Shown one piece after another: positions 1-9,111 of a DNA stretch of 46,425 nt; position 1 is the stretch's first letter; each line of letters begins with the position of its first letter. This DNA is from Humibacillus sp. Its GTDB lineage: Bacteria > Actinomycetota > Actinomycetes > Actinomycetales > Dermatophilaceae. The notes beneath the pieces were generated by a model. The model was not told the origin of the DNA and did no database searches. It saw only the letters and a program-made list of their open reading frames with translations. Made by a program: the position numbers and the translations under genes. The stretch spans positions 1 to 46,425 of the forward strand of contig JAKDLG010000021.1 of NCBI GenBank assembly GCA_030452985.1, given 5' to 3'.

Positions 1-580
<580 letters not shown>

Positions 581-621
581 TTATCGGCCGGGTTCTGTGG
601 TGAAGATCTGGCTTCCCGCTC

Positions 622-650
622 AATCTGCCTCGTGACTTCACACTTGTCAA
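622..650 (-). promoter_or_regulatory. dnaK promoter (-35/-10)
   Basis: On the minus strand TTGACA (650-645) is followed after exactly 17 bp by CAGATT (627-622), about 110 bp upstream of the dnaK ATG. The -35 is perfect and the -10 is fair. Predicted from sequence only. Confidence 0.55.
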
Positions 651-666
651 AGCCACACTCCCAAAT

Positions 667-687
667 CTTGCGTTCACTTGGCTCAAC
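667..687 (-). promoter_or_regulatory. HAIR-like HspR operator of dnaK
   Basis: On the minus strand GTTGAGC-N7-ACGCAAG matches the actinobacterial HAIR consensus CTTGAGT-N7-ACTCAAG at 11 of 14 positions with the exact 7-bp spacer. It sits just upstream of the -35 box. HspR is known to repress dnaK operons through HAIR in Streptomyces and mycobacteria. That this copy is bound is inference. Confidence 0.5.
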
Positions 688-735
688 TCTGGGTTGGCAT
701 TGGTTTGTTCCCACCTTCCGAGAACTTCCGTCAAC

Positions 736-740
736 ACAGC
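736..740. repeat. Target site duplication ACAGC (left copy)
   Basis: ACAGC directly abuts the transposon terminus TGTAGGTT at 741 and is repeated exactly next to the other outer terminus at 26754-26758. Five-bp duplications are the signature of Tn7-family insertion. Confidence 0.8.
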
Positions 741-815
741 TGTAGGTTCCTGAATAACGTGTCGGATTCCTGAATTCTTGTCACCTGCGTGTCACGTTCC
801 TGTCTTCTTGTCATC
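741..815 (+). repeat. tnsA-proximal end of element A with TnsB-type sites
   Basis: The terminus TGTAGGTTC is followed by three related repeats: 747-763 (TTCCTGAATAACGTGTC), 767-782 (TTCCTGAATTCTTGTC) and 797-812 (TTCCTGTCTTCTTGTC). Multiple TnsB-binding repeats are typical of Tn7-family ends. The same arrangement, with the last two units 30 bp apart, recurs at the start of element B (19404-19478). Confidence 0.75.
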
Positions 816-845
816 GGGGTGGATGCTGACGGGGTGGAGCCGGAC

Positions 846-1601
846 ATGCTCCGGTTGACGGAGCTGCGGTACTGCAGGGCTGAAGACGACGAGGTAGTGA
901 CCACCGTCGCCGAGGCGAACGTCACTGCCTTGGCCCAGGGGTGGCCGGTGCGGGAGTTTGCTTGGCATCCTCATCAGGGCAACTACCCGGGCTGGTTGTG
1001 GACGGCGACGACGGGCTCCTTCGTGGGGTACGAGAGCCTGCTGGAACGCGACCGGGTCCTGCTGGCGGACTTCGACCCGGCGGTGGCCGGAATCGTGAGC
1101 CAACCGTTTTGGATCAGCGGCCCGGACGAGGCGTGCGGTGGGGCGCGGCGCCGCCACGCGCCGGACTACCTACTCACCTTGCGTGACGGATCACTCCTGG
1201 TGGTCGACGTGAAGCCGGCGCGAATGTGTGACAAGCCGGAGGTGGCCGTCGTACTGGGCTGGACCGGCCGGGTGTGCCGGGCCCGGGGGTGGCGCTACGA
1301 GGTGTTCCACGGTGAGGACCCGGTCAGGATGAGCAACCTGCGGTTCCTCGCGATGGGCCGCCGGTCGATGTTCCTGCAACCGGACGAGGTCGCCGCCGTG
1401 GCGGCCGCGGGCGTGGTGGGGGCGACCCTGGCCGACATCGAGGCCACGGTGACCGGGGTGGACCCGCTCGATGTGCGGGCTTGCGCACTGGCGCTGTTGT
1501 GGCGCCAGGTGTGGGTAACCGAGCTGGACCGGCCGTTGTCGAGCCGGTCGGTCATCACTGCGATCCGAGCTGAGGAGGGGCCGTGTCCAAGTACGTCTTG
1601 A
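846..1601 (+). CDS. tnsA: TnsA endonuclease of Tn7-like transposon
   Basis: TnsA cleaves the 5' strand at the transposon ends and with TnsB forms the heteromeric Tn7 transposase. The fold is recognisable from YESLLERDRVLLADFDP (catalytic Glu), RRRHAPDYLL (catalytic Asp) and LLVVDVKP (catalytic Lys), followed by a C-terminal region that in Tn7 contacts TnsC. I chose the ATG at 846, which has a purine-rich GGGTGGAG upstream. GTG starts at 789 or 819 keep the frame, but 789 lies inside the TnsB-site array. The 3' end overlaps tnsB by 19 bp. A truncated relative lies at 19449. Confidence 0.9.
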   Translation: MLRLTELRYCRAEDDEVVTTVAEANVTALAQGWPVREFAWHPHQGNYPGWLWTATTGSFVGYESLLERDRVLLADFDPAVAGIVSQPFWISGPDEACGGARRRHAPDYLLTLRDGSLLVVDVKPARMCDKPEVAVVLGWTGRVCRARGWRYEVFHGEDPVRMSNLRFLAMGRRSMFLQPDEVAAVAAAGVVGATLADIEATVTGVDPLDVRACALALLWRQVWVTELDRPLSSRSVITAIRAEEGPCPSTS

Positions 1602-3580
1602 CCTTGAATCCGGGGACCCGGTTCTGGTTCGAAGGACAAACGTGGGAGCTCGACCGCTTCGATGGTGACTGCGTGCGTCTACGACACGGGGCCACGGTTC
1701 AGTCGGTGTCGACCTCGGCGTTGCTGGGCGCGGCAACGCCACTCGATGACGACCGCGACGACGCTGAGGAGGAGCTGCTGTCCACCGTCGCCCTCTCGGC
1801 GCTGACGGCCAAACAGCGCAAAGAGGTCGACCGCAGGGTCGAGCAGCTGCAGCCGTTGCTGGGGCCGGTCCCCGACGGAACGAACGTGAACGAGCGGATC
1901 GAGGCGCACGCGGCGCCGTTGGGGCTCTCCTTGCGGACGCTCCAGCGCCGGCTGAGCCGGTTCGCTCTTCGCGGGCCTGCTGGCTTGGTGGATTCCCGCC
2001 TCTTGCAGGAAACGCGGCGGGCGGTGGACCCGCGCTGGGACGAGGCCTGCCGTCAGGTGCTCACCGCCTGCATCACGGAGTCGACACCCACGCGCAAGAC
2101 GGTCATCGCCCGCGCGAACAAGGTGTTCCTGGCGGCCGCCCCCGGAGGCACCGTTCCTACAGCCAGCGTCGCTTACCTACGCGTCAACGAGCTCGCGAAG
2201 GGGCGGCGCAGCTTCGGCGACGCGAAGCAGCGACGCTCGGTGGCGGACCGCCCTACCGGCGTCCTGGGCCGGTTGCGGACCGCCCGTCCGGGCGAGTTCT
2301 TCGTGCTGGACTCCAACCGCCTCGACGTGTTCGCTCTTGAGCCGGTCACCTGCCGCTGGGTCAACACCGAGCTCACGGTCGTGATGGACCTGCACGACCG
2401 CACCATTAAGGGATTGACGTTGCGCCCGGTCGCGGCGAAGTCACCCGATGTAGCGAGCGTGCTCTTCCAGGCGATGACCCCACAACGCTGGGGGTACGTG
2501 CCTACCGCCGCGGCGGGCCCGTACGCCGGGATCCCCGAGGCGCTCTACGTCGGGGAAACCTGCACCGCGCCGGACACCATCGTGATCGACCACGGCCGGA
2601 TCTATCTCTCGGAGCACACCGCCAGCGTCTGCCGCCGGTTGGGTATCTCGATCCAACCCGCGCTGACGTACAAACCGACCGACAAGCCCACCCTGGAACG
2701 GTTCTTCCGGACCGCCCGGCAGGCCCTGTTGGACAAGTTGGCCGGCTACAAGGGTCCCGACATCGCCTCGCGCGGTAAGGACGTGCAGGACCAGGCGTTC
2801 TACTACGTCTCCGAGCTTGAGCAGATCCTGCGCGAATGGGTCGGGCAGGTCTATCACCACACCCCCCACGGCGGCCTGCCCAAGCCGGAGTCTCCCCGGG
2901 AGCTGATGACGCCCGCCCAGGTCCACGCCCGGGGGGTGGCCCAGTGCGGCCGGCTGCGCCTGCCCTCCCGGGCGGACCTGTACTACGACTTCCTGCCGGT
3001 CCACTGGCGCAAGATCCACCACTACGGCGTGGAGGTGAACAGCCAGCGCTACGACGGGGCTGGCCTGAACCTCTACCGCAACCACCGTTCCCCGTACGGC
3101 GGGGCCCACCCGGGCTCGTGGCCGATCCTGCTGGATGTCGACGACGTCCGCTACGCCTACTTCCAGGACCCGGACGACAGGGTCTGGCACCAGCTGGTCT
3201 GGGAGCACGCGGCGTCGTTGACCGCCCCGTTCTCCCAAGACGCCGCCGACTTCACCCGGCAGCTGAGCCGCGAACGGGACCAGTTCGTCGACCCCGCCCA
3301 GGCCATGGACGAGTTGCTGTCCCGTTGGGCGGGCCCGGAAGTGACCTCCCGGCGTGAACGCAACCTCGCGATCCGGATCGCGGCCCAGCGGGCCCAGCAG
3401 GAACCTGCAGGCGCGGACGAGCAGCTCGAGGCCCACGAAGCCGCCTCCGTCCCCGGCGTCCTGGATTTCTTCACCCGCCGCAGGCGGGTACCGCGTGAGA
3501 TCGTGCCCGACGATTTGGACGTGTTCGAGCGGTACTACGCCGAGCACCCGGACGGCGTGTTGGAGGTGTTCGACGAGTGA
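1583..3580 (+). CDS. tnsB: TnsB DDE transposase (Mu/TnsB family integrase)
   Basis: This 665-aa protein should bind the end repeats and do 3'-strand cleavage and strand transfer. Order: N-terminal DNA-binding helices, HTH-like segment around residues 105-135, rve/DDE core, then a Mu-transposase C-terminal beta domain. The catalytic triad is visible as D243 (VLDSNRLDVF), D336 (IVIDHGRIY) and E372 (PTLERFFRT), with D(92)D(35)E spacing. Length fits TnsB. GTG start at 1583 overlaps tnsA; the stop overlaps the tnsC start (GTGA), so tnsABC are translationally coupled. Confidence 0.95.
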   Translation: MSKYVLTLNPGTRFWFEGQTWELDRFDGDCVRLRHGATVQSVSTSALLGAATPLDDDRDDAEEELLSTVALSALTAKQRKEVDRRVEQLQPLLGPVPDGTNVNERIEAHAAPLGLSLRTLQRRLSRFALRGPAGLVDSRLLQETRRAVDPRWDEACRQVLTACITESTPTRKTVIARANKVFLAAAPGGTVPTASVAYLRVNELAKGRRSFGDAKQRRSVADRPTGVLGRLRTARPGEFFVLDSNRLDVFALEPVTCRWVNTELTVVMDLHDRTIKGLTLRPVAAKSPDVASVLFQAMTPQRWGYVPTAAAGPYAGIPEALYVGETCTAPDTIVIDHGRIYLSEHTASVCRRLGISIQPALTYKPTDKPTLERFFRTARQALLDKLAGYKGPDIASRGKDVQDQAFYYVSELEQILREWVGQVYHHTPHGGLPKPESPRELMTPAQVHARGVAQCGRLRLPSRADLYYDFLPVHWRKIHHYGVEVNSQRYDGAGLNLYRNHRSPYGGAHPGSWPILLDVDDVRYAYFQDPDDRVWHQLVWEHAASLTAPFSQDAADFTRQLSRERDQFVDPAQAMDELLSRWAGPEVTSRRERNLAIRIAAQRAQQEPAGADEQLEAHEAASVPGVLDFFTRRRRVPREIVPDDLDVFERYYAEHPDGVLEVFDE

Positions 3581-4644
3581 GCAACCCGTGGAGCCGATGG
3601 CTGCAGGTCAATGACACCGCGCTGTTCCAGCTCTCCCGTAAGGCCGGCTGGGATGCGTTCGTCAACACTGCACCGCGGGCGGACTTCGCGACCCTGACCG
3701 TGGAGGAGATGGCGCGGCTGGGCCCGGAGGAGTCGGAGGACTACGCGGAGGCCAGGGCCGTGTGGAACGCGAACCCGCCGACGGTGCGCACGGCGCAGCT
3801 GACGGCGGCCTACCAGGTCATCGATGATGTGATGGCCTCGAACCGGCGGGACGCGGACAAGCTGCGCGGCTCGGTGGTCATCGACGCCGAGCCGGGGCTT
3901 GGCAAGACGACGATCGCGACCCGGTACGCGCGGGAGTTCCATCGGCGGATCTACCGCCGGTATGGGCCGGCTACGGCGGCAGGAGACCAGCGGTTGCCGG
4001 TCGCGTTCGTGACGCTGACCGACGGAATCACCCTCAAGGGCGTGAACCAGCGGCTGTTGGAGTTCTACGGGCATCCCGCGGCCCGGCGTGGGTCCCGGGC
4101 GGAGTTGACCGCGTTGGCGGTCGACTGTGTCGCTAGCTGCGATACCCGGCTGGTCGTGATCGACGAGCTGCACTTCGTCGACTTCGCCGGGCGGCACGGC
4201 ACCGAGGTGTCCAACCACCTCAAGGGCCTGGCCAACGAGCTGCCCGTGACGTTCATCTACGTGGGGGTCGGGTTGCGTGAGAAATGGTTCTTCGACGAGG
4301 GCCTGATCGGCGAGCAGGTCGTGCTGGCTCAGACCAGCCGCCGGGCCACCCGCTGCCCGGTGGTCCCGTTCACCACCGCCACCGACGCTGGCGCCCGCGC
4401 CTGGGCCACCCTGCTGGCCACGCTGGAGCCGCACTACAAGCTGGCCCGGGCCCGGCCCGGGATGCTGACCGATCATGCCCGGCTGCTGCACGAGCGCACC
4501 CAGGGCCGGATCGGGTCGCTGACGACCCTGCTGGACCGGGCCTGCGCCCGCGCCATTACTGGCGGCGCCGAGAGCCTCGACGCGCGTCTGCTCTCGTGCG
4601 TGCCGGTCGATAATGCCGCCGAGCAGCTCAGCCACAGCGCCTGA
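3577..4644 (+). CDS. tnsC: TnsC AAA+ ATPase transposition regulator
   Basis: A 355-aa AAA+ ATPase of the TnsC/TniB type, expected to polymerise on target DNA and link the target selector (TniQ) to TnsAB. Walker A is AEPGLGKTT (G109, K110), Walker B is LVVIDELHF (D196, E197), and downstream helices fit the AAA lid. GTG start within the tnsB stop, and the tniQ start lies 32 bp inside its 3' end, so the four genes form one coupled operon. Confidence 0.93.
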   Translation: MSNPWSRWLQVNDTALFQLSRKAGWDAFVNTAPRADFATLTVEEMARLGPEESEDYAEARAVWNANPPTVRTAQLTAAYQVIDDVMASNRRDADKLRGSVVIDAEPGLGKTTIATRYAREFHRRIYRRYGPATAAGDQRLPVAFVTLTDGITLKGVNQRLLEFYGHPAARRGSRAELTALAVDCVASCDTRLVVIDELHFVDFAGRHGTEVSNHLKGLANELPVTFIYVGVGLREKWFFDEGLIGEQVVLAQTSRRATRCPVVPFTTATDAGARAWATLLATLEPHYKLARARPGMLTDHARLLHERTQGRIGSLTTLLDRACARAITGGAESLDARLLSCVPVDNAAEQLSHSA

Positions 4645-6400
4645 CCCGGCGGCTGCCCCCGGCCTGGGTGGGCCGGGCCGCCCGGGACGGTTGCGCGACA
4701 TCACCGGCGGCTACGACATCGGCCGCCTCCCCTTGGTGGTGGCCCCGATACCCGGGGAGCAGCCGGCGTCCTGGCTGGCCCGGTGGGCCTACCGGTACCG
4801 GGTGCCGGTCTCCGGGCTGCTGGTCGAGCTCGGCGTGGGCATCACGGCCTCGCCCGCCGCCGTAGCGGAGGCGCGCCTGGCCCGGCATGCCGACCTGATC
4901 GCCGCGGCGGCCGGGCTCACCCCGGCTCCCCCGGCGTCGGGCAACGACGCGGCGTGGGCGCTGGCAGCGCAGGTGGCCCGGTACCTGGGTTGCTACCACG
5001 GCCGCGGCCCGGGCGCGCCGGCCCGCGCCCGGTTCTGCCCGTCCTGCCTGGCCGAGCCTCGCGGCGCGTGGCAGCGCGCCTGGGCGGCGCCGCTGCACGT
5101 GGTGTGCACCCGGCACGGCGTGCTGCTGGTGTCTCGCTGCCCGAGGTGTCGGCGGGGCCGGTTCACCAGCTCGGCGTGGATGAGCCACGACACGCCGCCG
5201 TGGATGTGCTCCGAGCGCGCGCCCGGCCCGCACACCCCACGCACCCGGTACCAGGTGTGCGGGCAGGACCTGCGCGACGCGCCCGCCCAGCCCGTCGACA
5301 ATGAGACGAGCCGGCTGCAGGACTGGGTACTCGAGCTGGCTACCCGAGCCGGCTGCGACCCGGCAGGCACGAGCCGGGTCTGCGGGTTCGACACCTCCCA
5401 CCGTGACCTGTTCGATGCCGTGCTCGAGCTCGCCGTCGAGCACCTTGACGGCACCGATCACCTGACCCGCTCCGACCGCTCCCCCGAGCCTTTGCTGACC
5501 GCGGTCCGCGCCGCCCGGGAGGTGCTCACCCAGCCCGACGCGGAGTGCGCCGCCGGCATCGCCGACCGGTACCGGCTGCTGCACCCGGCCGGGCCCGTCA
5601 CCCCGCTCGGCCCGGACCACGTGCTGAACCGGCGCCGCCGCAACCGGCTCCTCGCCGCGATCCGTCTCACCTCCCTCGCCGAGCGGCTTCCGGCGGGCAG
5701 CCAGCTGGTGTTCCGCACCGGCAGCGGCCGCCCGCGCTACCCGCGCCCACCCAGGGCGGGCGAGGTGACTTCCGCGCCGGGACCGACCCTGTTGGCCTGG
5801 ATCCCGCAGTTGCTCTGGCCCGGCGCCCTGGGCCCATGGATCGCCGAGGACTACCGCGACCAGGCCGCCGCGAGCATGCTGCTGGCCAAGGTCGGCAGCA
5901 CCCGGCCGTGGCGGCTGATCGCCATCGACCTGGGCCTGCCCGCCTCCTTCGCCCTCGACCCACCCAACCTGATCCGCCACCTCAGACACGTCGATGCCTG
6001 GCCGGGCGTGCTGGCCCGGCTCGATGACCTCGCGACCACCCTGGAGGCGACTCCCCCACCGATCAACTACCAGGCCCGCCGCTGGGCCGCCGCCGACCAA
6101 GCCCTGCTCGTGGCCGCCGTCAACCACACCCGCGATCTCCTCGGGCCCGTACACGGCTGGGTCAGCACCCACCTGCTCGTCGAGCTGTTCTGGCAGGTCT
6201 ACACCGCAGGAGACCTGCGCCTGGCCGCCCCCACCGAGGGAACCCTGCTCAACCCGGACCTCTACCACCACGACGGTGACAGCGCCCATCTCGACCCGCT
6301 CACCGACCCCGTGCTGACGCGGTTCCTGACCACCGTCGCCGCCCGGGTCGCCGAGGCCACCGGGCAACAGGACGAGCCGCTGACCTGGCAGCCCCCTTGA
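4613..6400 (+). CDS. tniQ: TniQ/TnsD family target selector
   Basis: A 595-aa TniQ-domain protein. The N-terminal TniQ signature is present: ESWLARWAYR-like helix (here ASWLARWAYRY near residue 45), then a zinc-binding cluster with CPSC (C142, C145), CTRH and CPRC, with the family WxxPLHxVC pattern. The C-terminal 400 residues carry no domain I can name; in TnsD this part reads the attachment site. As the only selector in the element it should decide where the island lands, here next to dnaK. ATG at 4613 overlaps tnsC. Confidence 0.9.
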   Translation: MPPSSSATAPDPAAAPGLGGPGRPGRLRDITGGYDIGRLPLVVAPIPGEQPASWLARWAYRYRVPVSGLLVELGVGITASPAAVAEARLARHADLIAAAAGLTPAPPASGNDAAWALAAQVARYLGCYHGRGPGAPARARFCPSCLAEPRGAWQRAWAAPLHVVCTRHGVLLVSRCPRCRRGRFTSSAWMSHDTPPWMCSERAPGPHTPRTRYQVCGQDLRDAPAQPVDNETSRLQDWVLELATRAGCDPAGTSRVCGFDTSHRDLFDAVLELAVEHLDGTDHLTRSDRSPEPLLTAVRAAREVLTQPDAECAAGIADRYRLLHPAGPVTPLGPDHVLNRRRRNRLLAAIRLTSLAERLPAGSQLVFRTGSGRPRYPRPPRAGEVTSAPGPTLLAWIPQLLWPGALGPWIAEDYRDQAAASMLLAKVGSTRPWRLIAIDLGLPASFALDPPNLIRHLRHVDAWPGVLARLDDLATTLEATPPPINYQARRWAAADQALLVAAVNHTRDLLGPVHGWVSTHLLVELFWQVYTAGDLRLAAPTEGTLLNPDLYHHDGDSAHLDPLTDPVLTRFLTTVAARVAEATGQQDEPLTWQPP

Positions 6401-6439
6401 AGGACACCAGGGTGCGCCACCGCCCCAGAGTGCCCCGCC

Positions 6440-6841
6440 GTGCCCAGCACGGACCGCTCCCTGCCGGACAGTGTGCGCTGGGGGCACGACGCGGCCATCG
6501 CCAGGACCGTGGCCCTGGACCTGGCCGACACGCCAGCACCGCGGCTGCCCGAGGACGCCGAAACGCTACTCGAAGCTAACTACGGCATCAGCCACCCGGA
6601 CGCCCTCGCCCGGCTCGTCCCGACCATCTGCGCCACCTCCCAAGCCCTGCACGGGCTGGCGCATGAGCCCGCCAATGTCGACCCCCTCGTGCGCCGACAG
6701 ATCCAGCACAGCCTCGCCCTCGACGGCCGCGCCCTCACCACGCGCGGGGACATCACCTGGACCCCGGAACCTGAGCCCCCAGCCTCACGTCCGGTCACCC
6801 AGCGGCGCCCGCGCAACGAAGCCCACCGAAGAACACACTGA
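6440..6841 (+). CDS. Hypothetical protein downstream of tniQ
   Basis: A 133-aa reading frame beginning with GTG 39 bp after the tniQ stop and on the same strand. Mostly helical, acidic middle, Pro/Arg-rich tail; no motif I recognise. Codon use (strong G/C third position) looks genuine. Its position as a fifth gene of the tns operon suggests an accessory role, but nothing in the sequence shows one. A 22-bp stretch of it (6636-6657) recurs at 15380-15401 on the same strand inside an unrelated pseudogene. Confidence 0.55.
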   Translation: MPSTDRSLPDSVRWGHDAAIARTVALDLADTPAPRLPEDAETLLEANYGISHPDALARLVPTICATSQALHGLAHEPANVDPLVRRQIQHSLALDGRALTTRGDITWTPEPEPPASRPVTQRRPRNEAHRRTH

Positions 6842-7401
6842 GGTACCGGCCCCAAGACAGGTCAACGGGGTGCCACAGTGGCCCGCACGCGGCGCCGACA
6901 CGGGCGATGCAGATGTCAGCCAGCCAGGACGGTGGCTTTACTTGACGGCGCACCAACCAGCGAGCCCGACACCGCCCATCTCCGGTGAGCGCCGCCCCGA
7001 CGACCGCCTCCTGGGCCCGTCGAACCTTCACCCATGGCAAAAGCCGAAGATGGGGAGCGGGCACGCTCATGCATGATTATGCCGGGACGCCCGCACTCGA
7101 GGAGCCGCGACGGTCGCCGCCTCGGCCTGTTCGGTCCTCTTTACCGAGGTCATCGACGTCGGACGATGGCAATGGCTGTACAGGGGTCATCCTGCGGGGT
7201 GGGCGTGGCCCCGGGTTGACTATGGCCGTTGGTGAGGGGGCGGCACCCGGATGCGCGCTGGACGCTGCGTTCAGGTTCTCCCGATCCAGGAGATGCGTCC
7301 TCCAGCCCGTTTCGGGAACCGAGGATCATTTTGGTGGACGCGCTGGCTGCGAGCGTCACCCCTGCTGCTGATGAGCCCATGTAGTACGAGCTCGAGGGTG
7401 G
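6842..7401. other. Intergenic stretch between tns operon and cargo
   Basis: About 560 bp in which I see no convincing gene on either strand. Short frames exist but lack a ribosome binding site and recognisable motifs. It marks the transition from the transposition module to the cargo. Confidence 0.5.
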
Positions 7402-7890
7402 CTACAGGCTTGCCGATGGGTGTGGCTCCCAGGTCACGTCGTACGTGGCGGCGATCCGGTTCAGACCTTCCGGACCGTCGTTGCCGAGCCGGCCTGCCTC
7501 GGTGAGGTCTCTGAAGAATCCTTCGAATCCGGCGGGCGAGAACAGCTCGAGTACTCGCCCGACGCGTGGGACCACGCGTCGTTGTGCGTGCGGGACTCCA
7601 CGGGGGCCGAAGAGCAGGTCTCCCGGGCCGGCCTGGTACTCGGTTCCTCCGACCGTGAATATGTGTTCGCCCTCGAGGACGTACCACAGCTCGTCGTGGC
7701 CGTGATGGATATGAGGTGGTGCATCTACGGCGTTGATCTCCTCGACGAGCGAGAAGGCGCCTGCTGTGGACTCCGCCGATGCTCGGATAACGAATTCCAT
7801 GCCCGCCCATCGCAGGCGCTCACCGCCACCGGCGCTCACCTTGTGCGGCTGGGCCGGACCGTGTGGGGAGGTGCACACTTTGGGTTCCAT
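7402..7890 (-). CDS. Cupin-domain protein
   Basis: A 162-aa single-domain cupin. Both conserved cupin boxes are readable: PPHIHHGHDELWYVLEG (metal-binding His and Glu) and PGDLLFGPRGVPHA (second His). Members bind a metal and act as small oxygenases, isomerases or sensors; the substrate is not predictable. The ATG at 7890 has AGGAG 5 nt upstream, which is why I prefer it to a start 27 bp further out. It lies 51 bp downstream of the methyltransferase gene on the same strand, so the two probably form one transcript controlled from the 9025-9111 region. Confidence 0.85.
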   Translation of the reverse strand: MEPKVCTSPHGPAQPHKVSAGGGERLRWAGMEFVIRASAESTAGAFSLVEEINAVDAPPHIHHGHDELWYVLEGEHIFTVGGTEYQAGPGDLLFGPRGVPHAQRRVVPRVGRVLELFSPAGFEGFFRDLTEAGRLGNDGPEGLNRIAATYDVTWEPHPSASL

Positions 7891-7941
7891 CGCTTCTCCT
7901 GTCGTTTTGTGGGGCACAGCGTTCCCACCTGGGGTTTCCGG

Positions 7942-9024
7942 TCATGGTGATGTCCGCGGTGCGGCCTCCAGGACCATGTTGAAGGGTGTTTGAGCGACCT
8001 TCCTGATGTGCGCGAAGCCCGCTTCGTGGAGAACATCGCGCAGCCGGGACTCGCCGGCCTGGGCACCGAGGGCGAGTCCGACCGGCTGGGACAGCGAGTT
8101 CGGGGTGCACAGGAAGGTCGATGCTGCGTAGTTCAGGGCTGCCGTCGGGATGGTCGCGATGGTGGTCGCGAGGTCGTCGGCGGCCAGCGGTTCGACGAGC
8201 ATCAGCCTGCCCGCCTTGCCCAGCGCGTTCCATGCGTGCTGGGCTGCTCCGACGGGATCGCCGAGGTCGTGCAGGCTGTCGAAGAAGGTGATCAGGTCGT
8301 ATCCGTCGGCGGGGTAGCCGTGGCAGTGCTCCACCTCGAAGGTGACCCGGTCCGAGACCCCCGCCTCCATCGCCCGCTGACGTGCTACGTGGACAGAAGG
8401 GGCGTGGGCATCGAAGCCGACGAACCGTGAGTTCGGATATGCCTGAGCCATCAGGATCAGTGCCGCTCCGTGACCGCAACCCACGTCAGCGACGCTGGCT
8501 CCGCCTTCCAGTTGTTGGGCCAGTCCCTCGACTGCCGGGACCCATTCAGAGATGAGGCTGTTGCGGTAGCCGACCCGGAAGAACCGCTCCGTGGACTCGA
8601 AGATCACCGGGTCCTGATCGCCCCACGGCAGTCCCTGCCCGCTGCGAAAGAGCGCGGCGAGTCGATCGACCACCCGGTGCATGCCGGTCACCAGGCCAGC
8701 GGCCCCGATCATCGAGGCCGGAGAATCGTCGGTGGCCAAGACGGCCGCGTGAACCGGTGACAACAAGAAGGTGGCGGCTGCGGCGTCGTACTCGACGACT
8801 CCGACGGCGGCCTGTTGGGCGAGCCATTCGCGGACGTAGCGTTCCGAGGTCCCGGTCGCCTCGGAAAGAGCGGCCGAGGTCACCGCACCGGACCGGGCCA
8901 GGGCCGCGTAGAGACCGAGCTGGTCGCCGAGCACCATCATCGCCGTGGTCGCGCCGCCGATGATGGTTCCGGCGACCTGTTCGGCGAACGCGCCGACTTC
9001 ATTCATGTCGAGTTGGGCAGTCAT
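7942..9024 (-). CDS. SAM-dependent methyltransferase with N-terminal winged helix
   Basis: A 360-aa class I methyltransferase. Residues about 30-95 form a dimerisation-type winged helix (LGLYAAL ... YVREWLAQQAAVGVVEY), and 178-187 is the SAM-binding glycine motif VADVGCGHGA, followed by FVGFDAH (acidic ribose-binding end) and ITFFDSLHDLGDP. This layout resembles mycobacterial Rv2258c-like and O-methyltransferase proteins of secondary metabolism. ATG 9024 has GGAAG upstream. It is divergent from the SARP regulator gene, with candidate SARP boxes in the 87-bp gap. Substrate unknown. Confidence 0.88.
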   Translation of the reverse strand: MTAQLDMNEVGAFAEQVAGTIIGGATTAMMVLGDQLGLYAALARSGAVTSAALSEATGTSERYVREWLAQQAAVGVVEYDAAAATFLLSPVHAAVLATDDSPASMIGAAGLVTGMHRVVDRLAALFRSGQGLPWGDQDPVIFESTERFFRVGYRNSLISEWVPAVEGLAQQLEGGASVADVGCGHGAALILMAQAYPNSRFVGFDAHAPSVHVARQRAMEAGVSDRVTFEVEHCHGYPADGYDLITFFDSLHDLGDPVGAAQHAWNALGKAGRLMLVEPLAADDLATTIATIPTAALNYAASTFLCTPNSLSQPVGLALGAQAGESRLRDVLHEAGFAHIRKVAQTPFNMVLEAAPRTSP

Positions 9025-9068
9025 CGCACTTCCTTCCTGTGGGATTGCCATCACCTTGCCCCGAAGAC

Positions 9069-9101
9069 CTTTCACGGGACTTTCGCCGTTCTTTCGCCGA
9101 T
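9069..9101. promoter_or_regulatory. Candidate SARP box: three 11-bp direct repeats
   Basis: Three consecutive 11-bp units begin at 9069, 9080 and 9091: CTTTCACGGGA, CTTTCGCCGTT, CTTTCGCCGAT. They contain the heptamers TTTCACG, TTTCGCC, TTTCGCC with 4-bp spacers, the geometry known for SARP (AfsR/DnrI) binding sites. They lie between the divergent methyltransferase and SARP genes. Binding is inference. Confidence 0.65.
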
Positions 9102-9111
9102 ACTGGAAACG

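Noticed and set aside
789..845. GTG 789 as the tnsA start
   Set aside because: It falls inside the terminal repeat array, and the family domain begins only after 846. It remains possible but is less likely.
4628..6487. 619-aa minus-strand open frame opposite tniQ
   Set aside because: GC-rich antisense shadow; the opposite strand has the TniQ zinc motifs and the coupled start.
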